A stretch of 15,423 nt of DNA from Acidobacteriaceae bacterium (lineage in GTDB: Bacteria > Acidobacteriota > Terriglobia > Bryobacterales > Bryobacteraceae). The notes beneath the pieces are model-generated. The model had not been told where the DNA came from and searched no databases. It saw only the letters and a list, made by a program, of their open reading frames with translations. This document shows positions 1 through 7,582 of the stretch, one piece after another (positions within the stretch are counted from its first letter, which is position 1; every line of letters begins with the position of its first letter). The translations under genes were made by a program, and so were the position numbers. Location of the stretch: NCBI GenBank assembly GCA_019245255.1, contig JAFARV010000400.1:1-15423 (forward strand), written 5' to 3'.

Positions 1-167
1 TGTTGGCCAAGCCTGTCGTGCACGGGGTGAAGCGGTTCTCCGGCTGGGCAAAGGGTATGACGTTCGCGTCAGGTCTGCTGAGCCTGGGCTTTGGTCTGTT
101 TGTGGCGTATCAGATCGGGTTTGTGGATGGTTTGTTTACGTCGCATCCGACCTGGACGCCCCGTTAG
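1..167 (+). CDS. 3' end of a membrane-protein gene (partial)
   Basis: An open frame enters from the left edge and stops at TAG 165-167, giving the last 54 residues of a protein. It contains one clear hydrophobic segment (MTFASGLLSLGFGLFVAYQI) followed by a short polar tail ending SHPTWTPR. This looks like the final transmembrane helix of a polytopic membrane protein. The ending is reminiscent, from memory only, of UreH/NicO-like or TauE-like transporters, but the fragment is too short to assign. The gene converges on the DUF6496 gene, with the twin hairpins between them. Confidence 0.5.
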   Translation, partial: LAKPVVHGVKRFSGWAKGMTFASGLLSLGFGLFVAYQIGFVDGLFTSHPTWTPR

Positions 168-241
168 CCTCAAGCTGGTGACAGAGCTGTCTGGCCGTTC
201 GGGGCCCAGTCTCCGCACTTTGGTCGGTGTGAGCTTAGAAC

Positions 242-276
242 GCGGACTGGGAGTCCGCCGCAGGCCACGGGCCTGC
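242..276. repeat. Twin perfect hairpins, REP-like or bidirectional terminator
   Basis: Two perfect 7-bp stems sit one base apart: GCGGACT-GGG-AGTCCGC at 242-258 and GCAGGCC-ACG-GGCCTGC at 260-276. Both have 3-nt loops. They lie between the convergent ends of the partial membrane-protein gene (stop 167) and the DUF6496 gene (stop 293). Neither strand has a T-run after the stems, so they are not classic intrinsic terminators. The paired-hairpin form and intergenic position fit a REP-like dispersed element, and they may still protect the 3' ends of both transcripts. An imperfect copy of one arm (cccagtctccgc, 205-216) could form a competing fold with 242-251. Confidence 0.6.
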
Positions 277-292
277 CCCACAGGAAATTGCA

Positions 293-616
293 TTATCTTC
301 GGCTGGATTTCTTGGCGGCGGATTTCTTCTTTGCAGACGTCTTTTTCGAAGCGGTTTTCTTAGAGGCCGTTTTCTTGCCGCGCTTCCTTTGATTCGGGCT
401 GGGTGGAATGTCGGCTCCGGCGCGACGCGCCTCGCTGAGACCGATTGCGATTGCCTGTTTCGGATTCTTGACTTTCTTTCCAGACCGGCCGGATTCGAGT
501 TCGTGATGCTTGAACTCGTGCATCGTACTCTTCATCTTATTTTTGACGATGCGCTTCGACTTCGGACCGGACCCCGATGAAGTTTTCTTCTTCGCGGCTT
601 TCTTCTTTGTAGCCAT
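293..616 (-). CDS. DUF6496 family small basic protein
   Basis: This 107-residue, very lysine-rich protein has three parts. Residues 1-27 are a basic leader. Residues about 28-72 form the conserved DUF6496-type core, with MHEFKHHELESGRSGKKVKN followed by KQAIAIGLSEARRAGADIP. Residues about 75-107 are a tail of repeated KK(T/S)A units resembling a histone H1 tail. The family has no established function. The tail suggests binding to DNA or another polyanion, which is inference. The ATG at 616 has no obvious Shine-Dalgarno sequence. The gene is divergent from the DUF2760 gene, with 78 bp between them for both promoters. Family assignment rests on the recognisable core; the tail alone would not be diagnostic. 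Confidence 0.75.
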   Translation of the reverse strand: MATKKKAAKKKTSSGSGPKSKRIVKNKMKSTMHEFKHHELESGRSGKKVKNPKQAIAIGLSEARRAGADIPPSPNQRKRGKKTASKKTASKKTSAKKKSAAKKSSRR

Positions 617-682
617 GTTCTGATGACGCAGAAACGGCTTCGAGCGTAGCGAAATACCTGCTCTCCGCTGATATCCTGAGTC

Positions 683-688
683 AGAGGT
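683..688 (+). promoter_or_regulatory. Ribosome-binding site deciding the TTG start at 695
   Basis: AGAGGT lies 6 nt before TTG 695. It supports the non-ATG start of the DUF2760 gene; no ATG occurs in that frame before the conserved N-terminal region. Confidence 0.6.
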
Positions 689-694
689 CAGGTA

Positions 695-1225
695 TTGTCC
701 CGTATAGGATCAGCGTTCCGAAGCTTCTTCTCAATTCTCTTTTCCGGTATTTTGCCGGAAGACATCGCGTTGGAGTTCGGATATACGAAAGCCCAAGCCG
801 CTCCGGTGGCGCGGCCTGTCGAGATACCGAAAATCAAAGTGAGCGATGGCGCCTTGCAGATGCTGCAGGTGCTACAGCGGGACTCCCGGCTGATCGATTT
901 CCTGATGGAGGACATCGCATCGTACGCAGATGACCAGATCGGCGCAGCCGTACGAAGCCTGCACAGCGATTGCCGAGCGACGTTGAGCCGCCATGTTACT
1001 CTCGCGCCTGTCATCGATGGAGTAGAAGGCACCTTTCACAAACTGGACCGCACCAACACGCCGGACCCAAATCGGATCAAGCTAATTGGTAATGTTCCGG
1101 CCAGCGGTAAAACGGATGGCGGCACACTGAGGCACCGCGGATGGCAAGTCACATCCGTTAATCTGCCGGCACTCGGCAAGCAGGATCCGGCTGTTCTTGC
1201 GCCCGCTGAAATTGAAGTTAGCTAA
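695..1225 (+). CDS. DUF2760 family protein, first gene of the Hsp70 module
   Basis: This 176-residue protein begins with a short amphipathic or hydrophobic stretch (AFRSFFSILFSGILPE, residues about 7-22). A Pro/Ala-rich linker follows to about residue 45. The body contains a helical segment (LQMLQVLQRDSRLIDFLMED), the conserved LHSDCRATL region, and a C-terminal beta-rich part with GGTLRHRGWQV. These are hallmarks of DUF2760 proteins, which are habitually encoded beside Hsp70-like genes; the biochemical role is unknown. The TTG start is supported by AGAGGT at 683-688. Twelve nucleotides separate its stop from the next gene, which implies co-transcription. It could be a dedicated co-chaperone or adaptor for the two following Hsp70s; that is inference from context. 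There is no signal peptide, so it is probably cytoplasmic. Confidence 0.8.
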   Translation: MSRIGSAFRSFFSILFSGILPEDIALEFGYTKAQAAPVARPVEIPKIKVSDGALQMLQVLQRDSRLIDFLMEDIASYADDQIGAAVRSLHSDCRATLSRHVTLAPVIDGVEGTFHKLDRTNTPDPNRIKLIGNVPASGKTDGGTLRHRGWQVTSVNLPALGKQDPAVLAPAEIEVS

Positions 1226-1237
1226 GCGGATCTCCTG

Positions 1238-3052
1238 ATGCCGGAATACATCGTCGGTATTGATCTGGGCACGACAAATAGCGCATTGGCGTATGTGCCG
1301 GTATCAGATGAGCCAACAAGCGTAACTGTTCTTCCCGTCCCGCAGCTTGTGAGCGCGGGCGAAGTCGGGGAGTTGGACTTGCTGCCGTCATCTTTGTATG
1401 TTCCGGGGCCTGGCGAGTTTGTTGAGGGTGCGCTTGCACTGCCGTGGAACCAGAATCCAAAGTATGTTGCCGGGCAACTCGCACGCTCGCGAGGTGTCGA
1501 GAATGCGAACCGGCTGGTCGCTTCGGCCAAGTCGTGGTTATCGAATCAGAATGCCGATGCAACACAACCGCTGTTGCCACTAAGTGCGCCCGAGGGAATT
1601 GAAAAGGTCTCGCCGGTTGAGGCATCGAGGCAGTATCTGGAACATCTGCGGGCGGCATGGAACTACACGCATAGCGGCGCAAAGTTCGATGAACAGAGCG
1701 TGTTGATTACCGTTCCGGCATCGTTTGATGCCGCAGCAAGAGAACTCACACAACGTGCGGCAAAGCTTGCCGGGTATCCCGATCCGATCATATTGGAGGA
1801 ACCGCAGGCGGCGTTTTACGCATGGATCGAACGTAATCCGAACTGGAGGGAGCAGGTTGATCCCGGCGATCTGATTTTAGTTGTCGATATCGGCGGCGGC
1901 ACAACCGACTTCACGCTAATTGCAGTTTCTGAGAAAGACGGCGAGCTGCAACTGGAGCGCGTTGCAGTTGGGCAACATATTCTGCTTGGCGGGGACAACA
2001 TGGACCTTGCCGTTGCGCGCTTCGCGGAGCAGCAGTTTTTGCAGCGCGGAACCAAGCTTGATGCGATGCAGTTCCATTCGCTCTGGCAACAGTGCCGGGC
2101 TGCAAAGGAGGTCCTGCTGGCGAGCGATGAATCAGGCGCCGCGGCGGAGCAGCCGCTCACGATCCTGGGACGCGGGACGGGTTTGGTCGGCGGAACCATC
2201 AGGGGGAAAATTAGTCGCGATGAGGTGCGAAGCCTGCTGCTGGATGGCTTTTTCCCTGTCGTAGGAGCAGATGCGGCACCCGCACGGCAGCGACGCGCTG
2301 CACTGATGGAAGTGGGCTTAAATTATGCGGCTGATCCGGCAGTTACGAAGCATCTCGCGCAGTTCCTCCGCCAATCAGCCGGGAATGCGGGCGGGGAAGA
2401 CTTTGCTCGACCGACGCATCTTCTCTTAAACGGCGGCGTGCTGCAGGCCGGGGCGATTGAGCATCGGATTTTCGAAGTCCTGAACAGTTGGCTGCAACAG
2501 GCAGGCGCGAATGCGATCACTGAGTTGCGAACCGAAACGAAGAGCGCCGACCTGATGCATGCTGTTGCGCGCGGGGCGGCGTACTACGGTCTGGCTCGCA
2601 CGGGGAAGGGCGTGCGAATTCGAGGCGGTGTTCCGCGCAGCTACTATGTCGGCGTAGAGAGTGCGATGCCGGCGGTTCCGGGGATCGCCGCTCCCATGAA
2701 GGCGTTCGCGGTGGTTCCGTTCGGGCTTGAAGAAGGCTCCAGAGTGGAACTGCCGCAGCGAAGGTTTGCGCTGGTGGTGGGCGAACCGGCGGAATTTCGA
2801 TTCTTCTCTTCGCTAACACGTAAGGACGACGCACCGGGTTCTCTGCTGGAAGATGTGGGCGAGGATCTCGAGGAGCTTGCGCCGATTGAAGTTTTCTTGC
2901 CGCCGCAGGGTGATGGACAGCAGGAAGAGATCGTGCCGGTCACGTTAGAGAGCAATGTCACCGAGACTGGAATGCTGGAGCTGTGGTGCGTTGCCTCAGA
3001 CGGGCGGCGCTGGAAGCTGGAGTTTAACGTTCGGGAACGCGCGGCGGCATGA
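1238..3052 (+). CDS. Hsp70-like protein (first of tandem pair)
   Basis: This 604-residue protein has an actin-fold ATPase domain at about 1-455. Visible motifs are phosphate-1 GIDLGTTNSALAYV (7-20), Lys98 in SAKSWLSN, LEEPQAAFYAW (187-197), phosphate-2 DIGGGTTDFTL (217-227), LLGGDNMDL (249-257) and adenosine-site LLLNGGV (395-401). Residues about 456-604 start with RGGVPRSYYVGVE and are mostly beta, like a shortened substrate-binding domain. The helical lid and EEVD-like tail of classical DnaK (about 640 residues) are not seen. It likely hydrolyses ATP in the cytoplasm; the client is unknown. It follows the DUF2760 gene by 12 nt and overlaps the next Hsp70 by 4 nt (ATGA). It belongs to the uncharacterised Hsp70 group associated with DUF2760 rather than to DnaK proper. 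Confidence 0.88.
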   Translation: MPEYIVGIDLGTTNSALAYVPVSDEPTSVTVLPVPQLVSAGEVGELDLLPSSLYVPGPGEFVEGALALPWNQNPKYVAGQLARSRGVENANRLVASAKSWLSNQNADATQPLLPLSAPEGIEKVSPVEASRQYLEHLRAAWNYTHSGAKFDEQSVLITVPASFDAAARELTQRAAKLAGYPDPIILEEPQAAFYAWIERNPNWREQVDPGDLILVVDIGGGTTDFTLIAVSEKDGELQLERVAVGQHILLGGDNMDLAVARFAEQQFLQRGTKLDAMQFHSLWQQCRAAKEVLLASDESGAAAEQPLTILGRGTGLVGGTIRGKISRDEVRSLLLDGFFPVVGADAAPARQRRAALMEVGLNYAADPAVTKHLAQFLRQSAGNAGGEDFARPTHLLLNGGVLQAGAIEHRIFEVLNSWLQQAGANAITELRTETKSADLMHAVARGAAYYGLARTGKGVRIRGGVPRSYYVGVESAMPAVPGIAAPMKAFAVVPFGLEEGSRVELPQRRFALVVGEPAEFRFFSSLTRKDDAPGSLLEDVGEDLEELAPIEVFLPPQGDGQQEEIVPVTLESNVTETGMLELWCVASDGRRWKLEFNVRERAAA

Positions 3053-5754
3053 ACATCGGAATCGATCTCGGTACAACCAATTCCGCGCTCGCATATGTAG
3101 ATGCGCGTGAGGCCGCCGAAGCCGACTTTCCACCCATTCACGTGTTGCCCATCGAGCAGCAGGTGGATGCGAATCGCACCGCGGCCCTGCGAACGCTGCC
3201 GTCATTTCTATTTCTGAGTGAGCCGCCGGTTGTGGGCGCCTATGCGCGTGATCAGGGAGCACTGGTGCCGACCAGGAGCGTTCACTCCGCGAAATCGTGG
3301 TTATCGAACTCGGAGGCGGACCGTACGGCGAAGATTTTGCCGTGGGATTCGCAGGAGGAGGGCCGAGTTCTCTCGCCAGTTGATGCTTCGACCAAGTACC
3401 TCGCATATCTTGGGGAGACGTGGCAACGGGTGAAGGCCAGCGGCATTGGTGATCAGGACGTCGTGTTAACGGTGCCCGCGAGCTTTGACGAAGAAGCGAG
3501 AGAGCTGACCGTTCAGGCGGCGCGGGAGGCCAGGATCGAGAAACTGACATTGCTGGAAGAGCCGGCGGCGGCGTTCTACGCGTGGATTGCAGGGCACCTT
3601 GCGAGATCAAACAAAGAGCTGTTCGATGGGCAGCTTGTGCTTGTTTGCGACGTGGGCGGCGGGACGAGCGACTTTACGCTGGTGCGGGTGAACCGGCAGG
3701 GCGACAAGGTCGAGTTCACACGTACCAATGTAGGGCGGCATCTGTTGCTGGGTGGCGACAACCTCGACCTGACGATTTCGTGGCTCGCAGAATCCAAGCT
3801 GGGCAAAACATTATCGCTGCGCCAGCGCAGTGCGCTCAGGCGGCAATGCTCGGCCGCAAAGGAAACTCTACTGAGCGAAAACGGGCCGGCTTTGGTGGAT
3901 GTAACGGTGATTGGCGCGGGATCGGCGCTGATTGGCGGAACCCTGAAGACGAGCATCACCCGCGATGAGGTTCTGGAACTTGCGCTCGGCGGGTTCCTGC
4001 CGCCATGTCAACTGAGTGATGCGCCGCAGCAGGAGAGGCAGAGCGTATTTCGTGAGCTTGGTTTGCCGTATGTTTCCGACCCAGGGATCACGCGGCATTT
4101 GGCGGAGTTCCTCAAGAATTCGCCGGCGGCGGAACACGGTATTGACGCGATCTTATTCAATGGGGGCTTCTTCATCCCGCAGGTCTTTCGCGAGCGAGTG
4201 CGGGATGTGGTGGAACATTGGTTCGGGCGGAAGCCACTGATATTTGAGAACCATGACTTAGATCTCGCGGTTGCGGTGGGCGCGGCTTATTACTCGTATG
4301 TGCGATCCACAGGCGCAGGTGTGGTGGTGCGCGGAGGGCTGCCGCGTGCGTACTACATCGGGGTCGAGGCGGCGGAGGCGTCGTCAGCGATTCAGACCGT
4401 CTGTCTGATGCCGCGAGGGACAGAGGAAGGTGAAGAGATCAAGCTTTCGCAGCCCGAGCTGCAATTACTGGCGAATACGCCGGTTGCGTTCCGTTTGTAC
4501 AGTTCCTTGAGCCGCACCGATGACAAACCAGGCGACCTGGTTTCATTTGCACCGGAGGGCGACATGCTGGACCCAGCGAGTGATCCGCGATTGCATGCAC
4601 CGCTGCGAGCCGTGGTGCGATTCGGCAAAGGGGGTGAGCGGCGGGTACCGGTGACGCTCGGAGCAAGATTGAACGAAATCGGGACGCTCGAGACCTGGGC
4701 TGAATCGAAGATCAGCGAGCACCGTTGGCGATTGCAGTTTCAGTTACGGAAGAGCGCGGACGCAGCTGAAGTGGCATCCGCCGCCGCGGCGACTGGTGTC
4801 AAGACGGCTGCGGTAGTAAGTGGCGAGGCGCTCGAACAAGCAACAAATCTGATTGCGCAGGTATTCTCGAAGCCGGGATCGGGTCTTGCGCCGGAGCAGC
4901 TACCTGCCCGATTAGAACAAGGTCTCGGGTTGGGACGGTTGTCGTGGCCATTGGCTACCATTCGTACGCTGGGAGACAAGCTGCTGGAGCATGCCGACGG
5001 GCGTCGAAAGAATGCGCCGCACGAAGCACGGTGGTTGAATCTGACGGGCTTCTGTTTGAGGCCTGGGTTTGGTTTCCCGGGCGACGATTATCGGATTGAG
5101 CAGGCGCGGCGAATTTACGCGGGCGGTTTGACTTTTGGCAATCAGGTGCAATGTGAAATCGACTGGTGGATCTTCTGCGGGCGCATTGCGGGTGGGCTGA
5201 ATCGAAATCAGCAGGCGGATATCTTCCAGCGGCTGTCTCCCACTCTGTTGCCGAAGCAGAAGAAGCGGCCGCGCATGAATCCCAGCTTATATCGCGAGAT
5301 GTGGCGCACAGCAGCGAGTCTGGAACTGTTGCCACAACAGACGAAGGTTCAGCTTGGCGATGGTTTGGTGGATACCGTGAAAGGGGGCGAGATGGTGGAC
5401 GCGGCGGTTTGGTGCCTGTCACGACTCGGGGCGCGGAAGCTGTTCAGCGGTCCGATCAATCAGGTCGTTTCGGCATCGGTCGCGAGCCGATGGATGGAGG
5501 TGTTGCTGAAGCTGCCACACACACCGGCGGTTCTGGACGCAGTGGTTCAAATGGCTCGCATAACGGGCGATGTTGCACGAGACCTGCCTGCAGGAGTGCT
5601 CGAAAATATCCGGCGCGCGTGTGAAGGAAATCCGAACGCGGCGGAGTTGCTGAGGAGACTTGCCGGGGAAGAAGACGATTTAGCTTCATCGAGCCGTGTG
5701 TTTGGAGAGGATCTGCCTACAGGGTTTGTGCTGGCAGAGCCTGTGGCGCAGTAA
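3049..5754 (+). CDS. Hsp70-like protein with C-terminal DUF3731 domain
   Basis: This 901-residue protein has an Hsp70-type ATPase domain at about 1-425: NIGIDLGTTNSALAYV (2-17), Lys82 in SAKSWLSN, LLEEPAAAFYAW (168-179), DVGGGTSDFTL (201-211), LLGGDNLDL (233-241) and LFNGGFF near 370. A beta-rich region opening with RGGLPRAYYIGVE (about 429-441) runs to roughly 570. An Ala-rich linker then leads into about 310 residues of mainly helical sequence (about 590-895), matching the DUF3731 extension known from Hsp70-associated proteins. Classical lid and EEVD tail are absent. The ATG overlaps the previous stop as ATGA, so translation is probably coupled. It is clearly paralogous to the preceding gene over the first 570 residues. 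The DUF3731 part may be a client- or partner-binding platform (inference). Its TAA stop touches the thiL start in the same frame. Confidence 0.88.
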   Translation: MNIGIDLGTTNSALAYVDAREAAEADFPPIHVLPIEQQVDANRTAALRTLPSFLFLSEPPVVGAYARDQGALVPTRSVHSAKSWLSNSEADRTAKILPWDSQEEGRVLSPVDASTKYLAYLGETWQRVKASGIGDQDVVLTVPASFDEEARELTVQAAREARIEKLTLLEEPAAAFYAWIAGHLARSNKELFDGQLVLVCDVGGGTSDFTLVRVNRQGDKVEFTRTNVGRHLLLGGDNLDLTISWLAESKLGKTLSLRQRSALRRQCSAAKETLLSENGPALVDVTVIGAGSALIGGTLKTSITRDEVLELALGGFLPPCQLSDAPQQERQSVFRELGLPYVSDPGITRHLAEFLKNSPAAEHGIDAILFNGGFFIPQVFRERVRDVVEHWFGRKPLIFENHDLDLAVAVGAAYYSYVRSTGAGVVVRGGLPRAYYIGVEAAEASSAIQTVCLMPRGTEEGEEIKLSQPELQLLANTPVAFRLYSSLSRTDDKPGDLVSFAPEGDMLDPASDPRLHAPLRAVVRFGKGGERRVPVTLGARLNEIGTLETWAESKISEHRWRLQFQLRKSADAAEVASAAAATGVKTAAVVSGEALEQATNLIAQVFSKPGSGLAPEQLPARLEQGLGLGRLSWPLATIRTLGDKLLEHADGRRKNAPHEARWLNLTGFCLRPGFGFPGDDYRIEQARRIYAGGLTFGNQVQCEIDWWIFCGRIAGGLNRNQQADIFQRLSPTLLPKQKKRPRMNPSLYREMWRTAASLELLPQQTKVQLGDGLVDTVKGGEMVDAAVWCLSRLGARKLFSGPINQVVSASVASRWMEVLLKLPHTPAVLDAVVQMARITGDVARDLPAGVLENIRRACEGNPNAAELLRRLAGEEDDLASSSRVFGEDLPTGFVLAEPVAQ

Positions 5755-6642
5755 TTGGTGCGCGAACTCGACCTAGTCCGGCGCATCCGTGAGCACGCCG
5801 CGGCGGCGTATCGGAACCGTTCCGTCGTGAAGGGGATCGGAGACGATTGCGCGATCGTCCGGCCTGCGCAGGAGAACGACCTTGTGTTTACCACGGACTT
5901 CGTGCTCGAGGGTCGGCATTTCTCGCTAGCTACGCACAGTGCGCAAGAGGTGGGCTACAAAGCATTGGCGCGCAGCTTGTCCGACTTGGCTGCGATGGGG
6001 AGCAAGCCCGTGTTCTGTCTAGTGTCGCTGGCGGTACCCGAGCGGTTAGGCTCAAGATGGATCGACGGATTTTACAAAGGGCTCTTGTCCCTCGGGACTC
6101 GTTATAAGATTACGGTCGCCGGGGGCGATCTTTCGAGTTTCGGATCCGTGGTTGTCGATGTGATGTGCTGCGGGCAGGTGCAGCGGAACAAAGCGATCTT
6201 AAGGAGCGGCGCAAAGCCCGGCGATTTCGTTTATGTGACGGGCAAACTCGGCGGCGCGGCACATTCCAAATGGACGACGCGGGTGGAACCACGAATTGAT
6301 GAAGGCATTCGACTGAGCAGACACGTGTCGGCCGGGATCGACATTAGCGATGGACTTTCGATTGATTTGCATCGGCTGTGTCTCGAGTCGGGCGTCGCAG
6401 CTGAGCTGGATTCGGCGTTGATTCCAGTTGCGAGCGGGGCGACGCTGGACGAGGCTCTCCATGGAGGAGAGGATTACGAGTTACTGGTTACAGCGCGACC
6501 GAATGCGAGAGTGCCAAAAGCGCTGGTAACTCGAATTGGAACGATCAAGCGGGGCAAACCCGGGGCGGTAACCATGGATGGGCGCGCGTTACCGGCCGGC
6601 GGATACGATCATTTCGCTCGCGTAAGAAGGGTGAGGATTTGA
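5755..6642 (+). CDS. thiL: Thiamine-monophosphate kinase ThiL
   Basis: ThiL phosphorylates thiamine monophosphate with ATP to give thiamine diphosphate, the last step of cofactor synthesis, in the cytoplasm. The 295 residues show the PurM/ThiL superfamily motifs: GIGDDCAIV (27-35) for Mg-ATP, TTDFVLEGRHF (46-56), ARSLSDLAAMGSKP (72-85), AGGD (122-125), the GKLGGAA turn (163-169), GIDISDGLSIDL (194-205) and HGGEDYELL (236-244). It is slightly shorter than typical ThiL (about 320), with a compressed region before the DISDGL motif. The start is TTG 5755, or GTG 5758 one codon later. No Shine-Dalgarno is visible, and the start abuts the preceding TAA, so translation probably depends on termination-reinitiation. 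No other thiamine gene is present in the window. Confidence 0.93.
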   Translation: MVRELDLVRRIREHAAAAYRNRSVVKGIGDDCAIVRPAQENDLVFTTDFVLEGRHFSLATHSAQEVGYKALARSLSDLAAMGSKPVFCLVSLAVPERLGSRWIDGFYKGLLSLGTRYKITVAGGDLSSFGSVVVDVMCCGQVQRNKAILRSGAKPGDFVYVTGKLGGAAHSKWTTRVEPRIDEGIRLSRHVSAGIDISDGLSIDLHRLCLESGVAAELDSALIPVASGATLDEALHGGEDYELLVTARPNARVPKALVTRIGTIKRGKPGAVTMDGRALPAGGYDHFARVRRVRI

Positions 6643-7553
6643 GCAGAGTTACGGTCGAACAGGTTGCATATGCCGGATGGCGCAATTGCTACCGGCTGAC
6701 GAATGGTGCGATTGAGCTGATTGCTGTCGCGGATATCGGTCCTCGCGTTATTCGGTGCGGCTTCATCGGTGGACAAAACCTGTTTTATGAATGCAAAGAT
6801 CAACTGGGCAATCACGGTGAGCCGTGGTGGATGATTCGCGGCGGGCACCGGTTTTGGATTGCTCCCGAGACGGTGCCAGAGACGTACGCGCTCGACAACG
6901 ATCCGGTAGAAGCAAGTGTGCAAGGGCATGACAGCCTCGTTTTAGTTCAGCCGGTAGAACACGAGACCGGCTTGCGGAAAGAAATCATCATCACGATGCA
7001 CGAGGATGGTTGCATACAACTCGCGCACCGCATTACGAACGCGGGCAAGGTAGCGGTCCGGTGGGCGCCATGGCCGGCCACCTTGCTGGCCCCCGGTGGA
7101 GTGGCATTCGCTTCCTTTCCTGAAAGGGCGACTCACGAACAGAACCTGCTGCCGACCAACCCGTTTGTGATGTGGGCGTATACGGACCTGTCAGATAAGC
7201 GATGGACCTTCACAAAGAAGTGGGTGGTGCTCCGGCAGGACTCATCGATTGACGGCGCGCAGAAGATGGGTCTGTTCAACGAGCGGACGTTCGCCGCCTA
7301 CCTGCTGAATGGTGAGCTGTTTGTAAAGCGGTGTCGCGCCCATCGGAATCTGCCGTACGCGGACTACAACTCCTCGCTCGAGATCTTTACAAATCCCGAC
7401 TTCATGGAATTGGAGACTCTGGGCCCACTAACGGAACTTGCGCCGGGAAAGTCTGTCTCTCATGCCGAGGAGTGGTGGCTTCACAGGCCCGTCGAGATTG
7501 GCTCCGACACTGATCCGGAACTCGATCGGGTGTTTGCGCCCTTCATGCAGTAA
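6639..7553 (+). CDS. DUF4380-like protein with possible mutarotase-type fold
   Basis: This 304-residue protein has no signal peptide. Its opening (AGWRNCYRLTNGAIELIAVA, DIGPRVIRCGF), the GGHRFWIAPE motif near residues 67-76, and the C-terminal LETLGPLTELAPGKSVSHAEEWWLH pattern (given here in shortened form: LGPLTELAPG, EEWWLH) match DUF4380-type proteins. These are thought to share the beta-sandwich of aldose-1-epimerase and galactose mutarotase. Conserved His, Trp and Glu residues would suit carbohydrate binding, but no substrate can be named. The start is TTG 6639, overlapping the thiL stop; GAAGGG at 6626-6631 stands 7 nt before it and is a plausible ribosome-binding site. It sits between thiL and trpE(G) with no obvious pathway link to either. 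Confidence 0.65.
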   Translation: MSRVTVEQVAYAGWRNCYRLTNGAIELIAVADIGPRVIRCGFIGGQNLFYECKDQLGNHGEPWWMIRGGHRFWIAPETVPETYALDNDPVEASVQGHDSLVLVQPVEHETGLRKEIIITMHEDGCIQLAHRITNAGKVAVRWAPWPATLLAPGGVAFASFPERATHEQNLLPTNPFVMWAYTDLSDKRWTFTKKWVVLRQDSSIDGAQKMGLFNERTFAAYLLNGELFVKRCRAHRNLPYADYNSSLEIFTNPDFMELETLGPLTELAPGKSVSHAEEWWLHRPVEIGSDTDPELDRVFAPFMQ

Positions 7554-7582
7554 CCTGAAGATAAACCTTCAAAGCAATTCTT

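Noticed and set aside
91..580. Plus-strand open frames at 91-363 and 389-580 opposite the DUF6496 gene
   Set aside because: The first crosses the 3' end of the partial membrane-protein gene and the hairpins; the second is the antisense shadow of the DUF6496 gene. Neither has a family motif or ribosome-binding site.
1218..1682. Minus-strand 154-codon frame
   Set aside because: Fully antisense to the Hsp70 ATPase domain, whose motifs are unmistakable; composition rich in Arg, Pro and Ser, as is usual for shadow frames in GC-rich DNA.
2996..3610. Minus-strand 204-codon frame across the junction of the two Hsp70 genes
   Set aside because: Arg/Pro/Ser-rich antisense shadow with no recognisable motif.
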